Part shown: piece by piece, positions 40,480-49,100 of the stretch
How positions within the stretch are numbered: the first letter of the stretch is position 1
Layout of the letters: every line of letters begins with the position of its first letter
NCBI RefSeq assembly: GCF_002904335.1
Contig: NZ_PPHF01000139.1
Coordinates: 57,886 to 121,885 of the forward strand
Origin: Amycolatopsis sp. CA-126428
GTDB taxonomy: Bacteria > Actinomycetota > Actinomycetes > Mycobacteriales > Pseudonocardiaceae
DNA length: 64,000 bases
Reading direction: 5' to 3'
Notes under the pieces: model-generated
Told to the model about the DNA's origin: nothing
The model's input: the letters and a program-made list of their open reading frames with translations, nothing else
The model's database searches: none
Position numbers and translations under genes: made by a program

Positions 40480-40914
40480 ATGCCCAGCCGTGACGCCACC
40501 ACCCACTGGGTCGGCGGACTGAACAGCGGGAAGGGCGAGGTCACGCTGGACTCGTCCAACGCGGGCACGTTCGCGGTCTCGTTCCCGACCCGGGCGGGCG
40601 ACCCGGACGGCCAGACGAGCCCGGAGGAGCTCATCGCGGCGGCGCATTCGTCCTGCCTGGCGATGAACCTGTCGGGCGTGCTGGAGTCCCAGAAGCTGAC
40701 GGCGGACTCGATCGACGTGAGCGCCGAGGTGACGCTCGGCCCGGCCCAGGGCGGCGGCTTCGAGATCAGCGGCATCGCGATCACCCTGCGCGCCTCGGTC
40801 CCGGGCGTGACGGCGGAGCAGTTCGCGGAGTACGCGGAGACGGCGGAGAAGACCTGCCCCGTGTCGAAGGCCCTGGCGGGTACGACGATCACCATGGACG
40901 CGGCCCTCGCCTGA
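40480..40914 (+). CDS. OsmC-family peroxiredoxin
   Basis: 144 residues. Cys59 (AHSSCLAMNL) and Cys126 (EKTCPVSKAL) are the two redox cysteines of the Ohr/OsmC fold, which reduces organic hydroperoxides with a lipoyl or mycothiol-linked donor. The sequence is nearer the OsmC branch (TTHWVGGLNSGKGEV, SPEELIAAAHSSC) than Ohr proper. GAGGAGG ribosome site before ATG 40480. Cotranscribed with ohrR. Confidence 0.92.
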   Translation: MPSRDATTHWVGGLNSGKGEVTLDSSNAGTFAVSFPTRAGDPDGQTSPEELIAAAHSSCLAMNLSGVLESQKLTADSIDVSAEVTLGPAQGGGFEISGIAITLRASVPGVTAEQFAEYAETAEKTCPVSKALAGTTITMDAALA

Positions 40915-40929
40915 GCTCGCTCCGGTGTA

Positions 40930-40957
40930 CGGCCCCTCGCTTCGCGGCGAGGGGCCG
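40930..40957. terminator. Bidirectional GC-rich terminator
   Basis: A perfect 11-bp stem, CGGCCCCTCGC (40930-40940) with GCGAGGGGCCG (40947-40957), loop TTCGCG, followed by TTCGCTTGT. It lies between the converging osmC-like and SDR genes. Confidence 0.8.
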
Positions 40958-40998
40958 TTCGCTTGTCAGAACACAAATCCGCGGGCGCCGACGGCACC

Positions 40999-41802
40999 TC
41001 AGCCGAACGCGGCCAGGGCGAGGGGTTCCCACTTGCGCCAGCCGTCCAGCCGGGCCTGGTACTCGGCTTCGACCGCCGCGAACGACTTGCCGAAGAACAT
41101 CCGGTGCGGCGGTTCGTCGGTGTCCGCGAGTTCCAGCATCGGCGCCCGGGTCGCCCGCGGGTCGCCGAGGTCCCACTCGATCCGGCCCGCTTCGCGGACC
41201 GCCTCGTAGGCCGGGTCCGGCTCGCTCTGCCGGACGCTGCCGCCGCCGAAGTCCGTGCGGTACGGGCCCGGCTCCAGGCAGATCACGTCGATCCCGAACG
41301 CCGCGACCTCCTGCCGCAGGGACTCCGAAAGCCCTTCCACCGCCCACTTCGAGGCGTGATAGGCGCCGATGCCGGGGAACGCGCGGATGCCGCCCTCGCT
41401 GGTGACCTGGATGATCCGGCCCCGCCCCTGGCGGCGCATGATCGGCAGGGCCGCCTGCGTCAGCCAGAGCGTGCCGAAGAAGTTCGTCTCCAGCTCCGCC
41501 CGGACCTCCTCCTCGGTGAGTTCTTCGACCATCCCGAAGTGCCCGTAGCCGGCGTTGTTCACCAGCACGTCCAGCGAACCGAACCTGGCCGCCGCCCGCT
41601 CGACCGCGTCGACGGCGGCGGCGCGGTCGGTGACGTCCAGCTTCAGGGGCAGCACGGCGTCGCCGTACCGGTCGACCAGCGGGCGCAGGCTTTCGACGTC
41701 CCGCGCGGTGGCCGCGACCCGGTCGCCGCGCTCGAGTGCGGCCTCGGTCCACTCACGGCCGAAGCCCTTGGACGTCCCGGTGATGAACCAGTTCTTCGTC
41801 AC
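40999..41802 (-). CDS. Short-chain dehydrogenase/reductase
   Basis: 267 residues, classical SDR. Cofactor motif TGTSKGFG near the N-terminus, NNAGYG, and the catalytic Ser-Tyr-Lys set (TSEGG, YHASK). An Arg in the cofactor loop (TARDVESL) suggests NADP(H). Substrate unknown. GTG 41802 has GGAAGGG 7 bases upstream. Divergent from a TetR gene with an inverted repeat between them, so it is probably that regulator's target. Confidence 0.9.
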   Translation of the reverse strand: MTKNWFITGTSKGFGREWTEAALERGDRVAATARDVESLRPLVDRYGDAVLPLKLDVTDRAAAVDAVERAAARFGSLDVLVNNAGYGHFGMVEELTEEEVRAELETNFFGTLWLTQAALPIMRRQGRGRIIQVTSEGGIRAFPGIGAYHASKWAVEGLSESLRQEVAAFGIDVICLEPGPYRTDFGGGSVRQSEPDPAYEAVREAGRIEWDLGDPRATRAPMLELADTDEPPHRMFFGKSFAAVEAEYQARLDGWRKWEPLALAAFG

Positions 41803-41815
41803 GACTTGCCCTTCC

Positions 41816-41842
41816 GTTAGCTTCTCTACCTTTCAAGCTAAC
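41816..41842. promoter_or_regulatory. Inverted repeat in the SDR/TetR divergent promoter
   Basis: GTTAGCTT (41816-41823) and AAGCTAAC (41835-41842), perfect arms 11 bases apart, in an A/T-rich gap between divergent SDR and TetR genes. A likely operator of that TetR protein. Confidence 0.6.
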
Positions 41843-41887
41843 AGTAGCACAGACTGCATTTTTATGATGGCTGGTAGAGTTGCCGTC

Positions 41888-42604
41888 ATGATCGCGACTG
41901 ACGGCCGCCGGGAGCGCAAGAAGGCCGAGACCCGGACCCGCATCCGGGAAGCGGCCCTGGACCTCTTCGCGAGCCAGGGCTACCGCGAAACGACGATCGC
42001 GCAGATCGCCGCGCGCGCCGACGTCGCGACCCGCACGGTCACGCTGCACTTCCCGGCCAAGGACGACCTGCTGTTCGCCGACGACCCGTTCACCCCGGAG
42101 TCGCTCGGGGACCGGTTGCGCGCCCGGAAGGCGGAGAGCACCCTCGACGCGGTCGGCGACTGGATGCGGGCGACCATGCGCGAACTCGACGCGCGCGACC
42201 ACGGCTCCGGCGTGGACCCGGCACACATCTGGCAGCGCCGGGCCTTGCGCGCCGGCCTGCTCATGGCCGACGACGACCTCCGCGGCCGCGCCCGGGCCGG
42301 CTACCGCGACCTCGAACTCCTCATCGCGGCGGGCATCGGCGAGGACATCGGCCTCCCGCCGGACGCCCTGCTCCCCCGGCTCGCCGCCGTCACCGTGGTC
42401 ACCGGCCTCCGCGAGATCTACGTGACCCGCGAGGGCCAGTCGCGGTCGGCGACGAGCGAACTGTCCGATCTGGTCGAGGAGGTGCTCGCCTTCGCGCGGG
42501 CCGGCCTCCGCGACAGGGCGGCCAGTGGCAGCGAATCCCGGCCGCGCCCCGGGAAAGCCGACGAGGTAAACCGATCGGTTTTCAACCCGGGCGAACCGGG
42601 TTAA
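41888..42604 (+). CDS. TetR-family regulator (divergent from the SDR gene)
   Basis: 238 residues. The helix-turn-helix lies at about 15-60 (TRIREAALDLFASQGYRETTIAQIAARADVATRTVTLHFPAKDDLL), followed by a ligand domain. Starts at ATG 41864 or 41867 are also in frame; 41888 gives a typical N-terminus. The last 30 residues (SESRPRPGKADEVNRSV) are unusual because the DNA that codes them contains the palindromic operator and promoter of the next gene. Likely represses the divergent SDR gene. Confidence 0.87.
   Translation: MIATDGRRERKKAETRTRIREAALDLFASQGYRETTIAQIAARADVATRTVTLHFPAKDDLLFADDPFTPESLGDRLRARKAESTLDAVGDWMRATMRELDARDHGSGVDPAHIWQRRALRAGLLMADDDLRGRARAGYRDLELLIAAGIGEDIGLPPDALLPRLAAVTVVTGLREIYVTREGQSRSATSELSDLVEEVLAFARAGLRDRAASGSESRPRPGKADEVNRSVFNPGEPG
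42568..42581. promoter_or_regulatory. TetR operator copy 1 (AAACCGATCGGTTT)
   Basis: A perfect 14-bp palindrome located inside the 3' coding end of the first TetR gene and 32 bases before the second. The same sequence occurs at 44305-44318 and 44349-44362, so it very probably is the binding site of the second TetR protein. Confidence 0.75.
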
Positions 42605-42613
42605 CCTCGCGGG

Positions 42614-43183
42614 ATGACCACCGAGGCGAAACCCACCTCCCGCGAACGGCTGCTGGCCGCCGCGGCCACCCTCACCTACCGGGACGGGGTCGGCATCGGC
42701 GTCGAGGCGCTGTGCAAGGCCGCGGGCGTGTCGAAGCGGTCGCTCTACCAGCTGTTCGCAAGCAAGGACGAACTCCTCGCGGCGAGCCTGAAGGACGGCG
42801 CGGCCGCCTTCGTGGCCGGCCTGCTGCCGCCGGCGGACGACGGCCGCTCGCCCCGCGACCGGATCATGCACGTCTTCGCGCGGCTGGAAGCGCAGGCGCG
42901 CACCCCCGATTTCCACGGCTGCCGGTACCTGGACGCACAGATCGAGCTCAAGGACCAGCGCCACCCCGCCAGCCGGGTGGCGCGGCGGGTCAAGCGGAAC
43001 CTGCTCGGCTTCTTCCGCCGGCAGGCCGAACAGGGCGGGGCCGCCGATCCGGAGCTGCTGGCCCGGCAGCTCCTCGTGGTCTTCGACGGCGCCAGCGCCC
43101 GGGCCGGCATCGGGGTCGACGACCTGAAGGGGCTCATCGTCCCGACCGTGACCACCCTGCTCGACGCCGCGGGCCTGCGCTGA
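42614..43183 (+). CDS. TetR-family regulator of the palindrome regulon
   Basis: 189 residues. Helix-turn-helix at about 8-55 (SRERLLAAAATLTYRDGVGIGVEALCKAAGVSKRSLYQLFASKDELL), then a ligand domain of AcrR/TetR_C type with HGCRYLDAQIEL. It follows the first TetR gene by 9 bases but has its own operator upstream. The same operator precedes the Fe-S protein gene and the decayed hydrolase, which outlines its regulon. Convergent with the Fe-S protein gene, 6 bases between the stops. Confidence 0.88.
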   Translation: MTTEAKPTSRERLLAAAATLTYRDGVGIGVEALCKAAGVSKRSLYQLFASKDELLAASLKDGAAAFVAGLLPPADDGRSPRDRIMHVFARLEAQARTPDFHGCRYLDAQIELKDQRHPASRVARRVKRNLLGFFRRQAEQGGAADPELLARQLLVVFDGASARAGIGVDDLKGLIVPTVTTLLDAAGLR

Positions 43184-43189
43184 GGTCCG

Positions 43190-44266
43190 TCACTCCGGCG
43201 GCGCCCAGCCGCCGGTGACTTCCTTGAGCGGCTTGTGCGGGAAGCGGCGCCGGGCGTACTCCTGCGCGCGGGAACCCGGCAGGACATACAGCGTCTCCCG
43301 CTTGTCCTGCAGCGGGCGCAGCACGGTCTTCAGGTACTCCTTGCGGTCCTCCAGGTACGGGCCCAGGACGTCCTCGCCCGCGGGGCAGACGGCCAGGCAG
43401 TAGCCGGATTTGTAGCCGGGCGGCGAACTCAGGCTCTGCCACATCGAGGCACTTTCGGCGGCGGGGACGCGGGAGCGGTAGTCGGCCGCGTCCGCGCTGT
43501 CGGCCACGGTCTGCGCCCAGTCGGTGAAGCCGCTCATGAACTCGCGGTAGTTGTGCGTGGTGCAGGCCAGGCCGTCGAACGCCCCGTCCTTGCCGATGGC
43601 CCCGACCGGACAGGCCGTGACGCACAACTTGCAGTCGATGCAGGGGTTGTAGTCCAGCGCCGTCCCGTACTCGCTCACCTCCGCGTCCACCAGCACGGTG
43701 GCCAGCAGCACGAAGCTGCCGAACTTCGGGTGGATCACGTTGCGGTGCAGGCCCATCACACCGAGCCCCGCCGCGACCGCGACCGTCTTGTGCGCCACCA
43801 TCCAGATCCGGTCCGTGCCGAAGCGGTCCATCTCCTGGGGGAAGCCGACCGACGGGTTGATCGCGCGGTGGCCCGCGTCCTGCAGCGCTTGGACCACGCC
43901 GCGGGCGGCGTGGTTGGCCTGCTCGTCGGTCTGGTGGAACTCCTGGTTGGCCACGCTGCGGGCCGGCGAGCGGCAGTTGTCGCGGTTCATCCGGAACGCC
44001 ATCGCGATCAGGGTGCGGGTGCCGGGCAGCGCGCCCAGCACGTACTCGCGTTCCCCGGCCAGGTCGGGGTGGTCGAGGCCGACCGCGGCCACGTCGTCCG
44101 CACCGGCGGCCAGGCACAGCTCCCGCAGCCAGTCCGCGTCGAGCACCGGCGGCGGCCCCGCGTCCTCCCCGGCCTTGCGCCGCGAAAGCACCGCCCGCAC
44201 CGACGGGTGTGCGGCCAGCTTCGCCGGCAGCGCCGGTTCTCCTTCGCCGTCGTGCGTGACAGTCAT
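43190..44266 (-). CDS. 4Fe-4S reductase-like protein (QueG/reductive dehalogenase-like)
   Basis: 358 residues. A ferredoxin motif CIDCKLCVTACPVGAI gives one complete Cys-x2-Cys-x2-Cys-x3-Cys-Pro cluster. The second site is reduced to CTTHN and CLAVCP. Upstream is the cobalamin-associated domain typical of epoxyqueuosine reductases and reductive dehalogenases (NPSVGFPQEMDRFGTDRIWMVAHKTVAVAAGLGVMGLHRNVIHPKFGSFVLLATVLVD). No Tat signal, so it is cytoplasmic. True QueG has two full clusters; this is a divergent relative of unknown substrate. Controlled by the palindrome at 44305-44318. Confidence 0.8.
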   Translation of the reverse strand: MTVTHDGEGEPALPAKLAAHPSVRAVLSRRKAGEDAGPPPVLDADWLRELCLAAGADDVAAVGLDHPDLAGEREYVLGALPGTRTLIAMAFRMNRDNCRSPARSVANQEFHQTDEQANHAARGVVQALQDAGHRAINPSVGFPQEMDRFGTDRIWMVAHKTVAVAAGLGVMGLHRNVIHPKFGSFVLLATVLVDAEVSEYGTALDYNPCIDCKLCVTACPVGAIGKDGAFDGLACTTHNYREFMSGFTDWAQTVADSADAADYRSRVPAAESASMWQSLSSPPGYKSGYCLAVCPAGEDVLGPYLEDRKEYLKTVLRPLQDKRETLYVLPGSRAQEYARRRFPHKPLKEVTGGWAPPE

Positions 44267-44304
44267 CGGACCTCCCCGGGAGGGACGCCGCCGCGGCGCC
44301 CGGT

Positions 44305-44318
44305 AAACCGATCGGTTT
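44305..44318. promoter_or_regulatory. TetR operator copy 2 (AAACCGATCGGTTT)
   Basis: The same palindrome as at 42568, 38 bases upstream of the Fe-S reductase start on the minus strand. It lies in a short gap that also contains copy 3, read toward the decayed hydrolase. Confidence 0.75.
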
Positions 44319-44340
44319 CCCTACCGTAGCACCACATCTT

Positions 44341-44370
44341 GCGGTCGGAAACCGATCGGTTTCCGACCGC
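44341..44370. promoter_or_regulatory. 30-bp perfect palindrome with TetR operator copy 3
   Basis: A perfect 30-bp palindrome whose centre is AAACCGATCGGTTT (44349-44362), extended on each side by GCGGTCGG and its complement. It faces the decayed alpha/beta-hydrolase gene and is the strongest copy in the set. Confidence 0.75.
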
Positions 44371-44391
44371 TCCCGGGAGGAAGCCGGCGCG

Positions 44392-44900
44392 ATGCCCGAC
44401 GCGAACGCCCACCCCACGCTCCCCATCCCCGGCGCGACCAGCCGCGTCCTTCCCGCATGCGGGCCCCCGAAGGCACGTTGCGCTCCCTCGAGGCGGGCAA
44501 CCGACGCTCCCCTGGTCCTGCTGCACACCGTGCGCACCCAGGCCGAGCACTTCCGCGACCTCATCCCCCTCGTCGCGGACCGGCTCACCGTGTACGCCCT
44601 CGACCTGCCGGGGCCGGCGTCCTCGCGCCGGGCGTGGGCCCGGCGATCGCCGGGGTGGAACCCAAAGCCGCGCTCCGCCGGATCCTGCGGGGCGGCCTCG
44701 GCGACAAGAGCGCCCTGCGCGAGGACTACCTGGCCGAACTGCTCCAGGTCGGCCGCCGGGCCAACGCCGATCTGCTGCCGAAGGCCGCATTCACACAAGC
44801 TGCCGGGAGCGGGCCACTTCATCGCCCTGGAACGGCCCGGCGTGCTGGCCGGTCTGGTCACCGCGGCGGCGTCACAGGCCTGCCGTCCACCCCCGGATGA
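44392..44900 (+). pseudogene. Decayed alpha/beta-hydrolase gene
   Basis: Pieces of an alpha/beta-hydrolase are spread over two frames. The frame beginning at ATG 44392 gives PDANAHPTLPIPGATSRV, then DAPLVLLHTVRTQAEHFRDLIPLVADRLTVYALDLPG, and near the end GAGHFIALERPGVLAGLV, the strand with the catalytic His. The other frame gives RAPEGTLRSLEAGN and GVGPAIAGVEPKAALRRILRGGLGDKSALREDYLAELLQVGRRA. At least three shifts are needed, and the middle with the nucleophile elbow is deleted. The promoter with its operator is intact. It would have been under the same TetR control as the Fe-S reductase. Confidence 0.75.
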
Positions 44901-44916
44901 TCGAATCGGTTCGATC
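44899..44916. promoter_or_regulatory. Inverted repeat upstream of the LacI-type gene
   Basis: GATCGAA-TCGG-TTCGATC, perfect 7-bp arms around 4 bases, 61 bases before the LacI-like start. It has the look of a LacI-type operator, though the adjacent regulator lacks its DNA-binding domain. Confidence 0.4.
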
Positions 44917-44977
44917 TTCACCGAGCCCGGTGAACACCCGGCGGACCAGCTGAGATCTGCTTGCACATCCCCGGCGA

Positions 44978-45952
44978 GTGCTCTACGTTCGATTTTCGTC
45001 GATGCGGTTCGACGACATCGTGCCGGATCGCCGTCTCTGGGGGGCAGTCGAGAACGCCATGCGCAAGCGCGGTCACCACCGGCACGCCGGGACACGGCTC
45101 GAGGCCGGCCACCGGACGAACGTCCTGGCCTTGGTCGTCCCGCTGCGCGCCGGCGCCCACGACGTCGTCGTGCGGGAGTTCGTCGCCGCCGCGATCGCCG
45201 CGGCCGGCGCCCGTGACCACGCCCTGCTCCTGCTCACCGCCGAAGAGGGTCCCGCCGCGCTGCGCCGCGCGGTGTCCTCGTCCGTCGCCGACGGCGTCGT
45301 GGTGATGGACGTCGAAGCGGCCGATCCGCGCGTGCCCGTGCTGCTCGGGCTGGGCCGGCCGGCGGTGCTGATCGGCCTGCCGGACCGGCCGCGCGGGCTC
45401 GGCTGCCTCGACCTCGACTTCGCCGCGGCGGGCGCGCTGAGCCTGGGCCACCTCGCCGGCCTCGGGCACGAACACGTCGCCCTGATCGGCTCACCGCCCG
45501 CGGCCTACCGGCGCGGCAGCAGCTCCGCGGCCCGGCTCGCGCTGGGCTTCACGGCGGAAGCGGCGCGCCGGGGCGTCCGCTCGACGACGCTGGCCTGGGG
45601 GACCACCCACCGGCGGACGCTACGCGGCCTCGACGCGCTCTTCGCCCGGCACCCCGAGGTCACCGGTCTCGTGGTGCACAACGAAACGGCGCTGCCCGCG
45701 GTGCTGGCGGGGCTGCACCAGCGGGGGCTGCGGGTGCCCGAGGACGTCTCCCTCGTCGCGGTCTGCCCGGACAGCCTGACCGCGCACAGCCTGCTCGAGC
45801 TGACCTGCGTGGCGATCCCGGCGCGGGAGATCGGCGCGCTGGCCGTCGAAACGGTCATCGGGCAGCTCGACGACGGCACCGCGCCCGGAACCCGGCTGCT
45901 CGCGCCGAAGCTGGCCGCCCGCGCCAGCACCGCACCGCCACGCCTGCTGTGA
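44978..45952 (+). CDS. LacI-family ligand-binding protein without helix-turn-helix
   Basis: 324 residues from GTG 44978 (ATG 45002 possible). From about residue 45 it matches the periplasmic-binding-like domain of LacI/GalR regulators (HRTNVLALVVPLRAGAHDVVVREFVAAAIAAAGARDHALLLLTA, RPAVLIGLPD, VTGLVVHNETALPAVLAGLHQRGLRVPEDVSLVAV). The segment VPDRRLWGAVENAMRKRG matches only the end of the usual DNA-binding domain; the first 35-40 residues with the recognition helix are missing, and no frame upstream encodes them. It may be a truncated regulator or a ligand-binding relic, next to the decayed hydrolase. Confidence 0.75.
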   Translation: MLYVRFSSMRFDDIVPDRRLWGAVENAMRKRGHHRHAGTRLEAGHRTNVLALVVPLRAGAHDVVVREFVAAAIAAAGARDHALLLLTAEEGPAALRRAVSSSVADGVVVMDVEAADPRVPVLLGLGRPAVLIGLPDRPRGLGCLDLDFAAAGALSLGHLAGLGHEHVALIGSPPAAYRRGSSSAARLALGFTAEAARRGVRSTTLAWGTTHRRTLRGLDALFARHPEVTGLVVHNETALPAVLAGLHQRGLRVPEDVSLVAVCPDSLTAHSLLELTCVAIPAREIGALAVETVIGQLDDGTAPGTRLLAPKLAARASTAPPRLL

Positions 45953-46160
45953 CACCGCGCGTCGAATAACTTTCCCGACATTTTGCCACGGTCGGTATTG
46001 TGGTGATCAATTGTCGGTTGTTGGTTCACGGAAATGACGTATTGCCCGGCCCACCCGGGCCGGTGTTAACGTGACCGCGGCGACCGCGCGGCTGTTTTTC
46101 CCGCTCGCATTTGCCGAGACGAAATCCGGGGGAAAACGATCTCAGCCGGAGGGCCCTGAC
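45953..46160 (+). promoter_or_regulatory. Upstream region of the secreted protease
   Basis: This 208-base gap is the most A+T-rich stretch in the neighbourhood (for example 45965-46040, GGTATTGTGGTGATCAATTG). It probably holds the promoter of the protease gene. A GGAGGG ribosome site precedes ATG 46161. No operator can be named. Confidence 0.45.
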
Positions 46161-49100
46161 ATGCATCGAAGACAGCTGGCACTGGCGGCCGTGGTGGTAG
46201 CGGGCTGGTCACTGCCCGTTTCGGCGGCGGCGGAACCGGCCGCCACACCCGGCGCCTCCCGCGATTCGGGCCAATCCGTCACGCTGATCACCGGCGACCG
46301 GGTGCGGGTACTGCCGAATTTGCGCGGGGAAAACACGGTCACGGTCGAACCCGGCCCGGGCCGCGAGCGGATCGGTTTCTTTCGTGAAACGCACACACCC
46401 GCGAAGCCCGGCGACATCACCGTGGTGCCGTCGGACGCGTTGGCGCTGGTGGCCTCCGGCCGGCTCGATTCCCGGCTGTTCGACATTTCCGAACTGCTGC
46501 GGCAGCACCTCGGCGACCCGGCGGGGAGCCTCCCCCTGATCGTCACGTCGTCCGCCGGCTCCCCCGCGGCCGCGCCGCCCGCCACCACCGCCGTCCGGGA
46601 GCTGCCGAGCGTGCGCGGCACCGCCCTGCGCCAGGACCGGCGCCGGGGCACGGAGTTCTGGACCTGGCTCACCGCCGGGTCCGCGCTGCGGGCCGGGATC
46701 GGCCGGGTGTGGCTGGACGGCCTGGCCACCCCGGCACTCGACGTCAGCGTGCCGCAGATCGGCGCCCCGGCCGCGTGGCAGGCGGGCTACACGGGCCGCG
46801 GCGTCACGGTCGGCGTGCTCGACACCGGCGTCCGGGCCGACCACCCCGATCTCGCCGGCAAAGTCGTGGAAGCGCAGGACTTCACCGGGACCCGGCCGGA
46901 CGCGGGCGACGACCTGGGGCACGGCACGCACGTCGCCGGCATCATCGCCGGCACCGGCGCGGCCTCCGGTGGGCGCTACCGCGGGGTGGCGCCGGACGCC
47001 CGGCTGATCAGCGGCAAGGTCTGCGTCGCCTACGGCTGCCCGGAATCCGCGGTGATCGCCGGCATGGAGTGGATCGCGCCGAAGGCCCGCGTGGTCAACC
47101 TGAGCCTGGGCGGCGACACGACCGACGGCACCGATCCGGTGTCCCAGGCGGTGAACGCGCTGACCAGCCGGTACGGCACCTTGTTCGTCGCCGCGGCCGG
47201 CAACGACCGCTCGCTCGACCTGCCCGAGCCGGGACCGGTGGTCGCGCCCGCCGCGGCGGATGCGGCGCTGGCCGTCGGCAGCGTGTCGGCGCAGGACACC
47301 ACCAGCTCGTTCTCCAACCGGGGCGCGCGGCTCGGCGACTACGCGGTCAAGCCCGACATCGCGGCGCCGGGCGAAGGCATCGTCTCGGCCCGGGCCGAGG
47401 GCACGCGCGACGGCGACACCGCTCCGGTCGACGACAACTACGCCCGGCTTTCCGGGACGTCGATGGCGGCGCCGCACGTCGCCGGTTCGGCGGCCCTGCT
47501 GGTCCAGCGGCACCCGGACTGGCTCGCCGGCCGGCTCAAGACGACGTTGACGAGCACCGCCACCCCCACCGCCGACGTCACCGAGCAGGGCGCCGGCCGG
47601 GTGGACGCCGGGCGCGCGGTCACCCAGCAGGTCACCGCCACCACCGGCAGCCTCGGCTACGGCTTCGTCGCCTGGCCGCGCACGCGACCCGTCACGAAAA
47701 CCGTGACCTACCACAACGACGGCGACACGGCCGTGTCCCTGGCCCTCACCACGACGGCGTCGCTGTTCACGCCTTCGGTGCCGTCCGTGGTCGTCCCCGC
47801 GCACGGCGATGCCGACGTCGGTGTCACCCTTCAAGCGGGCACGGCCACGGCCGGGCAGCACGGCGCCCGGCTGACCGCGACGGCGCCCGGGATCACCGTG
47901 CAGACCGCGCTCGGCGCCTTCCTGGAGGCGGAAAGCTACGACGTGTCCGTGCGGCTGATCGGCCGGGACGGGCGGTTCACCGCGGGGGTCGCCACGCTCG
48001 TCGACACCGCGACGGGAGCCGCGTTCGGCGTCCGGCCGTTCCGCGCCGACGGCACGGCCGTGGTCCGGGTACCCAAGGGGCGCTACGACCTCAACGCGTT
48101 CGACGTGTCCGGGGACCCGTCGGGCCAGACCCGGCCCGCCGCCGTGACCCTGCTGTCGCGGCCCGGCCAGCCGGTGACCGGTGACGTTTCGTTCACTTTG
48201 GACGCCCGGGCGGGCAAACCGCTGCGGGCGGCGGTCGATCGGCCCGACGCACGGCTGCAGGGCGGCGAACTGGGCCTGGTGTCCGGAAATCCGGGCGGGA
48301 CCCGCACGAACACGCTCGCCTGGATCGCCCAGCCGGGCACCGAGCTGTACGCGGTGGGTTCGGACCGCGAGGTCACCGACCACACCTACGCGCTGTACTT
48401 CCGGGCGACGCTGGCCGCCCGGCCACCCGGGGTGGATCCGAACGGGTACGTCTACCAGCTGGCGCTGCTCGAGCGCGGCCGCGTGCCGGCCGATCCCGTG
48501 TTCCGGGTGCGCGACCGGGACCTCGCGGTGGTCGACGCCCGCTACCACACCCAGGGGAAACCGGCCGGGAGCCTGCGCCTCGACGACGTCACGTTCGGGT
48601 TCCCGGGCGCCGACAGCGGGACCTACCAGGTCGCGGCGCAAGCGCTGCCGAGCCGGCGCACCGAGTACTACACGACCGGGGTGAGCTGGCAGCACCTCCT
48701 GGCGGTGTACCCGGACCCGCTGACCGACGCGGAAAGCAACTACTCGTACCGGACCTACCGGCCCGGGCCGCAGCACTCCGGCTGGAACCGCGCCCCGGTC
48801 GGGCCCGCGTTCGGCGCACCACAGGACGGCTGGGGGGTGGTTCGCGCCGGAAACCTGCTGACGTACGCGATCCCGCTGGTCTCGGGCAGCGACCCGGAGC
48901 AGTACACCTCGCCGCCAGGAGGCCTCACCGGCTCGGCGACGCTTTCGCGCGACGGCGTCGCGCTGGCCGCCACGCCGAGCCCGGCCTTCGGGGCGTTGAC
49001 CATGCCGGACGCCGCGGGGACCTACACCCTGCGGTCCGTGGCCACGCGCAGCGTGCCGTGGTCGGTGGTCGGTACCGCGGTGGACGTGGCCTGGACGTTC

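Noticed and set aside
46071..46160. Protease start 30 codons upstream
   Set aside because: It would place a charged stretch before the signal peptide; ATG 46161 has GGAGGG and a normal Sec signal.
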